From Microlunatus sagamiharensis (GTDB lineage Bacteria; Actinomycetota; Actinomycetes; Propionibacteriales; Propionibacteriaceae): 64,000 nt of DNA. Numbering within the stretch: the first letter of the stretch is position 1; each line of letters begins with the position of its first letter. Made by a program: the position numbers and the translations under genes. Shown here piece by piece: positions 54,769 to 63,091 of the stretch. Below the pieces are notes generated by a model, which did no database searches, had not been told where the DNA came from, and was given only the letters and a program-made list of their open reading frames with translations. Location: NCBI RefSeq assembly GCF_900105785.1, contig NZ_LT629799.1:4278001-4342000 (forward strand), given 5' to 3'.

Positions 54769-55758
54769 GTGCCGCAGATGTCGCTCCGCCAGCGCCCCCG
54801 CCGGCTGCGCACGTCGCCGGCGATGCGTTCCATGGTCGCCGAGACCAGCGTCGAACCACGCCGCCTCGTGCTCCCGGTCTTCGTCGCCGAGGGTCTGAGC
54901 GAACCCCGACCGATCAGCTCGATGCCCGGCGTCGTCCAGCACACGCTCGACACGCTGCGCAAGACCGCGGTCGAGGCCGCGCAGGCCGGTCTGGCCGGGG
55001 TGATGCTCTTCGGCATCCCCGAGCACAAGGACGCGCGGGGCTCCGGCGCCGTCGACGAGCACGGGATCCTGACCGAGGCCGTCCGCGCCGTCCACGAGGA
55101 GGTCGGCGACGACTGCCTCGTGATGACCGACGTCTGCCTCGACGAGTTCACCGACCACGGCCACTGCGGCGTGCTGACGCCGTCGGGCCGGGTGGACAAC
55201 GACGCGACGGTGGAGATCTACGCCGAGATGGCCGGGCTGCACGCCGACGCGGGAGCCCACGTCGTCGCCCCCAGCGGGATGATGGACGGCCAGGTCGGCG
55301 CCATCCGCGACGCCCTCGAGGCCGCCGGCCACCAGGAGACGGCGATCCTCGCGTACGCGGCGAAGTACACCTCTGCGTTCTACGGCCCCTTCCGCGAGGC
55401 CGTCGCGTCGTCGCTCACCGGTGACCGCAAGACCTACCAGCAGGACGGCGCCAACCTGCGCGAGGCGCTGCACGAGGTCGCGCTCGACCTCGCCGAGGGC
55501 GCCGACATCGTCATGGTCAAGCCGGCGCTGGCCTACCTCGACGTCATCCGCGCCGTGCGCGAGGCCGTCGACGTGCCGGTCGCGGCGTACAACATCTCGG
55601 GGGAGTACGCGATGGTCGAGGCCGCCGCCGCCAACGGCTGGATCGACCGCGACCGCGCGGTCGCCGAGACCCTGACCTCGATCCGCCGCGCGGGCGCCGA
55701 CGTCGTCCTCACCTACTGGGCGCTGGAGTGGGCGCGGCGCTGGGGGACCGGCCGGTGA
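54769..55758 (+). CDS. hemB: Delta-aminolevulinic acid dehydratase (porphobilinogen synthase) HemB
   Basis: Condenses two ALA to porphobilinogen. 329 aa. Metal-site region [14 protein letters not shown] (a Cys replaced by Asp, the Mg-type pattern), active-site lysines in [16 protein letters not shown] and [10 protein letters not shown] (K251), and [13 protein letters not shown] at the start. GTG 54769 with a leaderless-type box. The end overlaps the hemL start by GTGA. Confidence 0.95.
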   Translation: MPQMSLRQRPRRLRTSPAMRSMVAETSVEPRRLVLPVFVAEGLSEPRPISSMPGVVQHTLDTLRKTAVEAAQAGLAGVMLFGIPEHKDARGSGAVDEHGILTEAVRAVHEEVGDDCLVMTDVCLDEFTDHGHCGVLTPSGRVDNDATVEIYAEMAGLHADAGAHVVAPSGMMDGQVGAIRDALEAAGHQETAILAYAAKYTSAFYGPFREAVASSLTGDRKTYQQDGANLREALHEVALDLAEGADIVMVKPALAYLDVIRAVREAVDVPVAAYNISGEYAMVEAAAANGWIDRDRAVAETLTSIRRAGADVVLTYWALEWARRWGTGR

Positions 55759-57086
55759 CCGCGACGCAGCCCGGCACGGCCCTCGACTCCGCCTCCGTCG
55801 CCGCCTTCGCCCGCGCGCAGGAGGTCATCCCCGGCGGCGTCAACTCGCCGGTCCGCGCCTTCCGCTCGGTCGGCGGCACCCCTCGCTTCATTGCCCGGGC
55901 CAAGGGCCCCTACCTCTACGACGTCGACGGCAACGAGCTCGTCGACCTCATCTGCTCGTGGGGCCCGATGCTGCTGGGCCACGCGCACCCCGAGGTCCTC
56001 GACGCGGTCATGAGCGCGGCGCAGCACGGCACCTCGTACGGCGCCCCGACCGAGGCCGAGGTCGACCTCGCCGCGGCGATCATCGACCGCACCCCGGTCG
56101 AGATGGTGCGCCTGGTCAGCAGCGGCACGGAGGCGACCATGTCGGTGCTGCGGCTCGCCCGTGGCATCACCGGCCGCGACAAGATCGTCAAGTTCGCCGG
56201 CTGCTACCACGGCCACGTCGACTCCCTGCTCGTCTCCGCGGGCTCCGGGGTCGCGACGCTGGCCATCCCCGGGTCGCCGGGCGTCACCGAGGCGACGACC
56301 GCCGACACGATCGTCTGCGAGTACAACGACCGAGCCGCGGTGCGCGAGGCGTTCGCGACGTACGGCGACCAGATCGCCTGCCTGATCACCGAGGCGGCCG
56401 CCGGCAACATGGGCGTCGTGCCGCCCGGCGTCGAGGACGGGGCCGGCTTCAACACCTTCCTCGCCGAGATCTGCCGCGAGCACGGCGCGCTGTTCATCAG
56501 CGACGAGGTGATGACCGGCTTCCGGGTCACCGCGTCGGGCCAGTTCGGTCTCGACGGCGTCGTGCCCGACCTGATGACCTTCGGCAAGGTGATGGGCGGC
56601 GGCTTCCCGGCCGCGGCGTTCGGCGGCCGCGCCGAGCTCATGCACAGCCTCGCGCCGGTCGGCGGCGTCTACCAGGCCGGCACCCTCTCGGGGAACCCGG
56701 TGGCCAGCGCGGCCGGCGCCACGACGCTGCGGCTCGCCACCCCCGAGGTGTACGCCCACGTCGACCGTGCGGCGGCGCTCCTGCAGCGCGAGGTCGCCGA
56801 CGCGCTCGGCAAGGTCGGTGTGCCGCACGTCATCCAGACCGTCGGGAACATGTTCAGCGTGTTCTTCGTGGGGGAGGACGTGGAGGCCGTCCCCGACTAC
56901 GCCACCGCGTCGACGCAGGTCACGGCGCGCTACGCGGCGTTCTTCCACTCCATGCTCGACGCGGGCGTCTACCTGCCGCCGAGCGCGTACGAGTCGTGGT
57001 TCCTGTCCAGCGCCCACGACGACCGCGCGCTCGACCGCGTCGTCAGCGCGCTCCCGGCCGCGGCGGCCGCCGCAGCGGAGGTGTGA
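55755..57086 (+). CDS. hemL: Glutamate-1-semialdehyde 2,1-aminomutase HemL
   Basis: PLP enzyme making 5-aminolevulinate. 443 aa from GTG 55755 (overlaps hemB stop). [62 protein letters not shown], and PLP lysine K278 in [18 protein letters not shown]. Together hemA, hemL, hemB, hemC and hemD in this window give the C5 route from glutamyl-tRNA to uroporphyrinogen III. Confidence 0.95.
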   Translation: MTATQPGTALDSASVAAFARAQEVIPGGVNSPVRAFRSVGGTPRFIARAKGPYLYDVDGNELVDLICSWGPMLLGHAHPEVLDAVMSAAQHGTSYGAPTEAEVDLAAAIIDRTPVEMVRLVSSGTEATMSVLRLARGITGRDKIVKFAGCYHGHVDSLLVSAGSGVATLAIPGSPGVTEATTADTIVCEYNDRAAVREAFATYGDQIACLITEAAAGNMGVVPPGVEDGAGFNTFLAEICREHGALFISDEVMTGFRVTASGQFGLDGVVPDLMTFGKVMGGGFPAAAFGGRAELMHSLAPVGGVYQAGTLSGNPVASAAGATTLRLATPEVYAHVDRAAALLQREVADALGKVGVPHVIQTVGNMFSVFFVGEDVEAVPDYATASTQVTARYAAFFHSMLDAGVYLPPSAYESWFLSSAHDDRALDRVVSALPAAAAAAAEV

Positions 57087-57087
57087 G

Positions 57088-57762
57088 ATGGCCCCCGAGC
57101 CCGAGGTCCAGGTCAGCGGCCGGCGCACCGTCGTGCACCTGGTGCGCCACGGCGAGGTCTACAACCCGGTCGGCCTGATCTACGGCCGCCTGCCCGACTA
57201 CCACCTCTCCGAGACCGGTCGAGCGATGGCCGGCCTGGTCGCCGAGCACCTGCGCGGGCGCGACATCGTGCACCTGCGCTGCTCCCCGCTCGAGCGCGCG
57301 CAGGAGACGATGGAGCCGATCGCCGAGGTCGTCGGGCAGCCCGTGACGACCGACGGCCGGGTCATCGAGGCCGACAACTACCTCGAGGGCGTCAAGGTGA
57401 GCCTGATGGGCACCCTCAGGCGCCCGCAGAGCTGGTGGCTGTTCCGCAACGCGCTGCGCCCGACCTGGGGCGAGCCCTACCGCGAGATCGTCGCCCGCAT
57501 GCGGCTGGCGATCCGCGACGCCGAGCAGGAGGCGAGCGGCCACGAGGCCGTGATCGTGTCCCACCAGCTGCCGATCTGGATGGCGCGCTGCGACGCGGAG
57601 GGCCGCCGCCTGGCGCACGACCCGCGCCGCCGCGAGTGCCGCCTGGCCAGCGTCACCTCCCTCACGCTGCTCGACGGCCGCGTCGTCGCCGTCGACTACG
57701 CCGAGCCCGCGGCCGAGCTCTATGCCGGGCCGTCGCCGAAGAAGTTCGTCGCCGGTGCCTAG
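57088..57762 (+). CDS. Histidine phosphatase family protein (Rv0525-like)
   Basis: 224 aa of the phosphoglycerate-mutase-like superfamily. Catalytic RHG in VVHLVRHGEVYNPVG, second arginine block LRCSPLERAQETMEPI, and second His in AVIVSHQLPIW. ATG 57088 is one base after the hemL stop. The position between hemL and ccd/res genes is the same as Rv0525. Substrate not known. Confidence 0.87.
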   Translation: MAPEPEVQVSGRRTVVHLVRHGEVYNPVGLIYGRLPDYHLSETGRAMAGLVAEHLRGRDIVHLRCSPLERAQETMEPIAEVVGQPVTTDGRVIEADNYLEGVKVSLMGTLRRPQSWWLFRNALRPTWGEPYREIVARMRLAIRDAEQEASGHEAVIVSHQLPIWMARCDAEGRRLAHDPRRRECRLASVTSLTLLDGRVVAVDYAEPAAELYAGPSPKKFVAGA

Positions 57763-58354
57763 GACCCGCCTCTCCCGGACCTTCGCCGCCGCGGCGCTGT
57801 CCGCGACGGTGCTGCTCGCCGGCTGCTCGGCGACCGGGGCCGACGAGCCCGTCCGGGGCGCCGACCAGCAGGGCTACGTCGGCGGGGGCGGCGCGCTCAC
57901 CCGCATCGACCCCGACAAACGCACCGAGGTGCCGACGCTGAGCGGGCCGGAGCTGGGCAAGGACGGGGCGACGGTCTCGACCGCGAGCTACGCCGGGAAG
58001 GTGCTCGTGCTCAACGTCTGGGGCTCCTGGTGCGCTCCGTGCCGCGCGGAGGCCAAGGACCTCCAGGCGGCCAGCGAGGCGACCAAGGCGGACGCGCAGT
58101 TCGTCGGCCTGAACGTCCGCGACCCCGCACCGGCGGCCCCGGAGGCCTTCCTGCGCGCGCAGGGCATCACCTACCCGAGCATCTTCGACCCCTCGGGCCA
58201 GACGCTCCTCCAGCTCAGCGGGCAGGTCCCGCCGCAGGCCATCCCGACGACCCTGGTGCTCGACCGGCAGGGGCGGGTGGCGATCCGCGCCCTCGGCCAG
58301 GTGTCGGAGGCGACGCTGACCGAGATGGTCGCGCAGGTCGCGGCCGGTCGATGA
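57755..58354 (+). CDS. TlpA/ResA-like thiol-disulfide lipoprotein
   Basis: 199 aa. Signal peptide with lipobox LLAGC (C24), then a thioredoxin-like domain with active site WCAPC (C93, C96) and the cis-Pro motif IPTTLVLDRQG. Reduces apocytochrome c or related thiols outside the membrane for cytochrome c maturation (System II). GTG 57755 overlaps the preceding gene by 8 bases; the stop overlaps ccdA by ATGA. Confidence 0.9.
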   Translation: MPRTRLSRTFAAAALSATVLLAGCSATGADEPVRGADQQGYVGGGGALTRIDPDKRTEVPTLSGPELGKDGATVSTASYAGKVLVLNVWGSWCAPCRAEAKDLQAASEATKADAQFVGLNVRDPAPAAPEAFLRAQGITYPSIFDPSGQTLLQLSGQVPPQAIPTTLVLDRQGRVAIRALGQVSEATLTEMVAQVAAGR

Positions 58355-59115
58355 CCCCGCTCGACGTCTCCACCTGGGCGCAGCAGGCCGTCGGCGGCTC
58401 GATGCTCCTGGCGCTGCCCGTGGCCCTGGCCGCCGGGCTCGTCTCGTTCTTCTCCCCGTGCGTGGTGCCGCTGCTGCCGGGCTACCTCTCGTACGCGACC
58501 GGGCTCGGCGCGGCCGAGGTCGTCGAGGGCACCCGCCGGCGCGGGCGGATGCTCGCGGGGACGTCGCTCTTCGTGCTCGGCATCGCCGCCGTCTTCGTCG
58601 TCACCGGGGCGATCGTCGGCAGCGCGGGCGTGCTGCTGCTGAGCCACGCCGAGGTGATCAGCCGCGTGCTCGGTGTGGTGATCATCGCGCTCGGGCTGAT
58701 GTTCGCCGGCGTGCTGCCGCTGGGCCGCCGCGAGGTGCGCATCCACCGGCTGCCCGCCGTCGGGGTGGCCGCCGCGCCGCTGCTCGGGATCGTCTTCGCC
58801 CTGGGCTGGACCCCGTGCATCGGCCCGACGCTGGCCGTCGTCTACAGCCTCGCGCTGAACGAGGGCACCGCCGGCCGCGGTGCGCTGCTCGCCTTCGTCT
58901 TCGCCCTCGGCCTGGGTGTGCCCTTCGTGGTCGCCGGGCTGGTCTACACCCGCATGGCCCGCGCGGTCGGCTTCCTGCGCCGTCACCAGACCGCCCTGCT
59001 GCGGACCGGGGGCATCCTGATGGTGGTGGTCGGCCTGCTGCTCGTCACCGGCCTGTGGACCACCCTGACCGCCGAGCTGCGGCAGTCCTTCGCGACCTTC
59101 ACCCCCGCCATCTGA
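58351..59115 (+). CDS. ccdA: Cytochrome c biogenesis protein CcdA
   Basis: 254 aa, six TM helices, transferring reducing power across the membrane to the TlpA/ResA protein. The two redox Cys are in FFSPCVVPLLPGYLSYATG and LGWTPCIGPTLA. ATG overlaps the previous stop. resB follows after 28 bases. Confidence 0.93.
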   Translation: MTPLDVSTWAQQAVGGSMLLALPVALAAGLVSFFSPCVVPLLPGYLSYATGLGAAEVVEGTRRRGRMLAGTSLFVLGIAAVFVVTGAIVGSAGVLLLSHAEVISRVLGVVIIALGLMFAGVLPLGRREVRIHRLPAVGVAAAPLLGIVFALGWTPCIGPTLAVVYSLALNEGTAGRGALLAFVFALGLGVPFVVAGLVYTRMARAVGFLRRHQTALLRTGGILMVVVGLLLVTGLWTTLTAELRQSFATFTPAI

Positions 59116-59143
59116 TGACCGTGACCCCGACAGAGCTGGACCG

Positions 59144-60859
59144 ATGACCGACACGCAGACCCGTCCGGCGGGCCACGCCGACAACCCGGAGGAGCCCCGC
59201 CCCGAGCGGGCGGGCCCCGACCTGCCCCGGCTCGGGCTGCGGGGCACGCTCCGCTTCCTGTGGGCCCAGCTCACCTCCATGCGCACGGCGCTGGTGCTGC
59301 TCTTCGCCCTCGCCGTGGCCGCGATCCCGGGTTCGCTGATCCCGCAGCGCCACATCTCGCCGATCCGGGTCGACGACTTCATCGCGCAGCACCCGACGCT
59401 CGGTCCGCTCTACGACAAGGTCGGGCTCTTCTCGGTCTACAGCTCGCCGTGGTTCTCCGCGGTCTACCTGCTGCTCTTCGTCTCCCTGGTCGGCTGCATC
59501 GTGCCCCGGGTCGGCGTCTACTTCCGCGCGCTGCGCGCCGAGCCGCCGCGCACCCCCAGGAACCTGCGTCGCCTCCCCGCGTACGCGACCGCCGAGGTGA
59601 GCGCCGCCGAGGCGGGCGACGTGCTCGAGCGGGCCGTCACCGAGCTGCGGCGGCAGCGCTACCGGGTCCGCGTCGTCGAGGGGCCGGGCGGCGCCTCGGT
59701 CGCCGCCGAGCGCGGCTACCTGCGCGAGGCGGGCAACCTCGTCTTCCACGTCAGCCTGCTGCTCCTGCTGCTCGGCGTCGGCGTAGGCGCGCTGTGGGGC
59801 TACCGCGGCAGCAGCGTCGTGGTCGTCGGCCAGGGCTTCTCCAACAGCGTCACGCAGTACGACGACCTGACCGCTGGCGGATGGTTCAAGGCGTCGAGCC
59901 TCGAGCCGTTCAACGTCGTGGTCAAGGACTTCCAGGTCGCCTTCGAGACCGGCCCGGTGCAGACCGGCGCCGCGCGGCTCTTCCGGGCCGACGTCGCGGT
60001 CACCGACAAGCCGGGCGACCCGGTGCGCTCGGAGGTGCTCGAGGTCAACCACCCGCTGCACGTCGACGGCTCCACGGTGCACCTGATCGGGCACGGCTAC
60101 GCGCCCGTGGTCACGGTCAAGGACGGCAAGGGCGACGTGGCCTTCTCCGGCCCCGTCGTCTTCCTGCCCCAGGACGGCAACTTCACCTCGGCCGGCGTCG
60201 TCAAGGTGCCCGACGCCCGGCCGGAGCGCCTGGCCTTCCAGGGCTTCTTCCTGCCGAGCGCGGTGGTCGACGCGCAGGGCCCGCGCTCGGTCTTCCCCGA
60301 CGCGTACGACCCGCAGATGTTCCTCAACGTCTGGTCCGGGCCGCCCGCCGTCGAGACGGGCAAGCCCGAGAACGTCTACTCCCTCGACACCGCCGGGCTG
60401 ACCCAGCTGCGCAACGAGAAGGGCGACATCGTCCGGCTGCGCCTCTCCCCGGGCCAGGGCACCGACCTGCCGGACGGGATGGGGTCGATCACCTTCGACG
60501 GCTGGAACCGGTGGGTCAAGCTGCAGGTCGGCGACACCCCGGGCGCCCCGGTGGCGCTCGCCGCCGTCGGCTTCGCGGTGGCGGGGCTCTGCCTGTCGCT
60601 GTTCGTCCGGCCGCGTCGCGTCTGGGTGAGGGTCTCCGGCGGAACCATCACCGCCGCCGGAGCCGGGCCCGACGGCGGTCCCGAGGACGCGACCGGCACC
60701 GAGGGGCCCGAGGACGACGGACCTAGAGTGATCGAGGTCGGCGGTCTCGACCGGGCGGACGCCCGGGGTGGGCTGACCGACGACGTGGACGACCTGGCGG
60801 CGACGCTCGCCGGGGCGCCCGAGGTGAAAGCACGAGAGAAGAGCGGGGCCCGTTCATGA
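59144..60859 (+). CDS. resB: Cytochrome c biogenesis protein ResB
   Basis: 571 aa. N-terminal LRFLWAQLTSMRTALVLLFALAVAAIPGSLIPQ TM block, VYSSPWFSAVYLLLFVSLVGCIVPR, LVFHVSLLLLLLGVGVGALW, a large extracytoplasmic domain with NHPLHVDGSTVHLIGHGYAP, and a last TM (ALAAVGFAVAGLCLSLFVRPRRVWV). With ResC/CcsA it forms the System II heme-delivery and ligation complex. The ~65-residue acidic C-terminal tail is an extra. Ends in ATGA overlap with ccsB. Confidence 0.93.
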   Translation: MTDTQTRPAGHADNPEEPRPERAGPDLPRLGLRGTLRFLWAQLTSMRTALVLLFALAVAAIPGSLIPQRHISPIRVDDFIAQHPTLGPLYDKVGLFSVYSSPWFSAVYLLLFVSLVGCIVPRVGVYFRALRAEPPRTPRNLRRLPAYATAEVSAAEAGDVLERAVTELRRQRYRVRVVEGPGGASVAAERGYLREAGNLVFHVSLLLLLLGVGVGALWGYRGSSVVVVGQGFSNSVTQYDDLTAGGWFKASSLEPFNVVVKDFQVAFETGPVQTGAARLFRADVAVTDKPGDPVRSEVLEVNHPLHVDGSTVHLIGHGYAPVVTVKDGKGDVAFSGPVVFLPQDGNFTSAGVVKVPDARPERLAFQGFFLPSAVVDAQGPRSVFPDAYDPQMFLNVWSGPPAVETGKPENVYSLDTAGLTQLRNEKGDIVRLRLSPGQGTDLPDGMGSITFDGWNRWVKLQVGDTPGAPVALAAVGFAVAGLCLSLFVRPRRVWVRVSGGTITAAGAGPDGGPEDATGTEGPEDDGPRVIEVGGLDRADARGGLTDDVDDLAATLAGAPEVKAREKSGARS

Positions 60860-61836
60860 ACTACGCCTACTACTCCAGCGTGGCGCTGGTGAGCTCGGTC
60901 GTGGTGTACCTGCTCGCCTTCTTCGCGCACACCGCCGAGTGGGCCTCGGCCCGCCGCGTGGGCGCGAGCGAGGCGGTGGAGGAGCGCGAGCTCGTCACCG
61001 CCGGCGCCGGTGGCTCGTCCGGCGCGTCGGAGACCGTCGTCAGCCGCGAGGCGCTGACCCGGGAGATCGAGGGCGAGCTGGCCGACCGGCGCGTCGAGCA
61101 GTTCGGGCGGATCGGCGTCATGCTGACCGTCTTCGGCTTCTGCCTCAGCGTCATCGGCGTCGTCGGCCGCGGCCTGGCCGCTGGCCGCGGCCCCTGGGGC
61201 AACATGTACGAGTTCACGATCACCGCCATGGTGGCCGTCGTGGCCGCGTACCTGATCATGGTCTGGAAGGCCGACCTGCGCTGGCTCGGCCTCCCGGTCA
61301 CGCTGCTGGCGACCGTCGGCAACGGGCTCGCCGTCACCGTCTTCTTCGTCGCCGTCGCGCCCCTGGTGCCCGCGCTGCACTCGGTCTGGTTCCTCATCCA
61401 CATCAGCGCCGCGGTGATCAGCGGTGCCGCCTTCAACGTCGGCGGGCTGCTGTCGATCCTCTACATCCTCAAGAAGCGCGCCGAGGACCGTGGCACGGTC
61501 GGCGGCTACCTCGCCCGGATCCCGGGCTCGCGCCGCATCGACCTGCTCACCTACCGCTTCCACGCGTTCGCCTTCCCGCTGTGGACGTTCACGGTGGCGG
61601 CCGGGGCGATCTGGGCCGAGTACGCCTGGGGTCGCTACTGGGGCTGGGACCCCAAGGAGACCTGGGCGCTCGTGACCTGGGTCATCTACGCGTGCTACCT
61701 GCACGCCCGCTCGACCGCCGGCTGGCGCGGCAACAAGGCCGCGGTCATCGCGATCATCGGGATGGCGTCCTTCTGGTTCAACTTCATCGGCGTCAACCTG
61801 CTGGTCTCGGGCCTGCACTCCTACGCCGGCGTCTGA
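60856..61836 (+). CDS. ccsB: Cytochrome c biogenesis protein CcsB/ResC (CcsA-type)
   Basis: 326 aa, about eight TM helices. The tryptophan-rich heme-handling motif is visible as WGRYWGWDPKETWALVTW, with conserved His in VWFLIHISAAVIS, FHAFAFPLWT and SGLHSYAGV. It binds and presents heme to apocytochrome c with ResB. Last gene of the hemB-to-ccsB run, followed by a hairpin. Confidence 0.93.
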   Translation: MNYAYYSSVALVSSVVVYLLAFFAHTAEWASARRVGASEAVEERELVTAGAGGSSGASETVVSREALTREIEGELADRRVEQFGRIGVMLTVFGFCLSVIGVVGRGLAAGRGPWGNMYEFTITAMVAVVAAYLIMVWKADLRWLGLPVTLLATVGNGLAVTVFFVAVAPLVPALHSVWFLIHISAAVISGAAFNVGGLLSILYILKKRAEDRGTVGGYLARIPGSRRIDLLTYRFHAFAFPLWTFTVAAGAIWAEYAWGRYWGWDPKETWALVTWVIYACYLHARSTAGWRGNKAAVIAIIGMASFWFNFIGVNLLVSGLHSYAGV

Positions 61837-61870
61837 GAGACCCTGCGCCGGGCCTCTACGGCGACTGCAC

Positions 61871-61921
61871 GAACCGCCAAGGGACGACGCCATCTGATCC
61901 GGCGTCGTCCCTCAGCGGTTC
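61871..61921. terminator. Terminator between ccsB and the rhodanese gene
   Basis: Two-part stem: outer GAACCGC/GCGGTTC (61871-61877, 61915-61921) and inner GGGACGACGCC/GGCGTCGTCCC (61881-61891, 61901-61911) with a 9-nt loop. It can serve both convergent genes. Confidence 0.8.
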
Positions 61922-61944
61922 GTCTGCGTTCGGGCCAGGGCGCG

Positions 61945-62343
61945 CTAGGCGCCCAGCTCGTCGCGCCAGGCGGCCCAGCCGCCCGCCACGTCGGTGGCGC
62001 GGTGGATGCCCAGGTCCTGCAGGGCGGCGGCGGCCAGGCTCGAGGTGAACCCCTCCTGGCAGAGCACGACGACCTCGAGGTCGTACGACGCGATCGGCAG
62101 GGCCGCGTCGCTCTGCGGGTCGAGGCGCCACTCGAGCACGTTCCGCTCGATCACGAGGACGTCGTCGGGCCCGCCCTGCACGGCGCGCTGCGCGGCCGGA
62201 CGGATGTCGACGACGACCGCACCGGCCGCACGGGCTGCGACGGCCTGCGCCGGGGTCAGCCGGTCGAGGCGGGAGCGGGCGTCCTCCAGCACGTCGGCGA
62301 TGCTGCGGCGCCGGGCCAGGGGAGGGGCGGCGAGCGCGGTCAC
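61945..62343 (-). CDS. Rhodanese-domain sulfurtransferase
   Basis: 132 aa. A short helical lead, then a rhodanese domain: ARAAGAVVVDIRPAAQR, VLVIERNVLEWRLDP, active-site loop VVVLCQEGFTSSLAAAALQDLG (C95) and VAGGWAAWRDELGA. Transfers sulfane sulfur. GTG start overlaps the cysteine dioxygenase stop (GTGA), so the two are coupled: CDO removes cysteine, rhodanese may handle released sulfur. Confidence 0.88.
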   Translation of the reverse strand: MTALAAPPLARRRSIADVLEDARSRLDRLTPAQAVAARAAGAVVVDIRPAAQRAVQGGPDDVLVIERNVLEWRLDPQSDAALPIASYDLEVVVLCQEGFTSSLAAAALQDLGIHRATDVAGGWAAWRDELGA

Positions 62344-62813
62344 CAGGCCACCCCCGCCAGGCGCGACTCGACCAGGTCGAGGCGGTCGCCCTCGCGGACG
62401 TAGCCGTTCATCCGGGTGAGCGCCGGCGCGTACACGTGGATGCTCACCGCCGGCTCCAGGCCGGTGTTGGTGACCTTGTGGATGTGGCGGGTGCCGAAGG
62501 GGCGCAGCGCGCCGGTGCCCAGCGAGCGGGTCTGCGCCACGACCGCCGAACCGTCCGGCTGCAGCCGGGCGTGCTCCTCGGTGAGGGCTCCGCGGACGAC
62601 GACGAACGCGCCCGCGCTGCCGCCGTGGTCGTGCCAGTCGGTGCCCTGGCCGGGCACCCAGGTCAGCAGCCAGGCCTCGTGCTCGGGGGTGAGGGCGAGC
62701 CGGGCGTAGAAGCGGGAGACGGGGTCGTAGTCGACCAGCGGCTCCCAGAGGTGGGTGGCCTCGCCCAGGCGGGTCGCGGTGGCGGCGAGGTCGGCGAGAT
62801 GGCGTGCAGGCAT
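62340..62813 (-). CDS. Cysteine dioxygenase family protein
   Basis: 157 aa cupin. Iron ligands H61 and H63 in DWHDHGGSAGAF, and a third His in the TRHIHKVTN block (about 110-112). It oxidises cysteine to cysteine sulfinate. I chose the ATG at 62813 (MPARHLADL); a longer in-frame start would lie within the leader region. A short leader peptide gene ends 87 bases upstream, suggesting control by cysteine supply. Confidence 0.88.
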   Translation of the reverse strand: MPARHLADLAATATRLGEATHLWEPLVDYDPVSRFYARLALTPEHEAWLLTWVPGQGTDWHDHGGSAGAFVVVRGALTEEHARLQPDGSAVVAQTRSLGTGALRPFGTRHIHKVTNTGLEPAVSIHVYAPALTRMNGYVREGDRLDLVESRLAGVAW

Positions 62814-62900
62814 GGTGGGACGGTTCCTGTCGGGGCTGAGGACTGCAAGAGCGGAGGAGACCGAGGGGCGGCGTGGTCGCCGAGCCCTCACGAGGTGCGC

Positions 62901-62981
62901 CTAGAGGCGCGTGGTCATTCGACACACCGAGCTCGCCGTGCGGCGCAGGTCGACGTGTCGGCGCTGGTGCAGCGTCCTCAT
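62901..62981 (-). CDS. 26-aa regulatory leader peptide upstream of cysteine dioxygenase
   Basis: ATG at 62981, 27 codons including TAG at 62901-62903. The peptide contains RRHVDLRR and SSVCR. That is the pattern of the short actinobacterial leader peptides (RRxHVDL...C) annotated upstream of sulfur-metabolism genes, from memory. A perfect AGGAGG lies 10 nt upstream of the ATG. The single Cys near the C-terminus would let ribosome stalling report cysteinyl-tRNA supply. The mechanism is inferred; I do not see a clear terminator/antiterminator pair. Confidence 0.72.
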   Translation of the reverse strand: MRTLHQRRHVDLRRTASSVCRMTTRL

Positions 62982-63079
62982 CAGGATGTGTCCTCCTATT
63001 CCCGGGCACCACAGTAGGGAACATCGGGTTCGTGCGCACCCGGCGGTCCGGACCGTGAGACCGCTCTGCGTCGGCCTGG

Positions 63080-63085
63080 CAGACT
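63080..63085 (+). promoter_or_regulatory. Leaderless-type -10 box of mtr
   Basis: CAGACT ends 6 nt before GTG 63092. Spacing matches the other boxes, but the first base is C. Confidence 0.35.
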
Positions 63086-63091
63086 GGTCGC

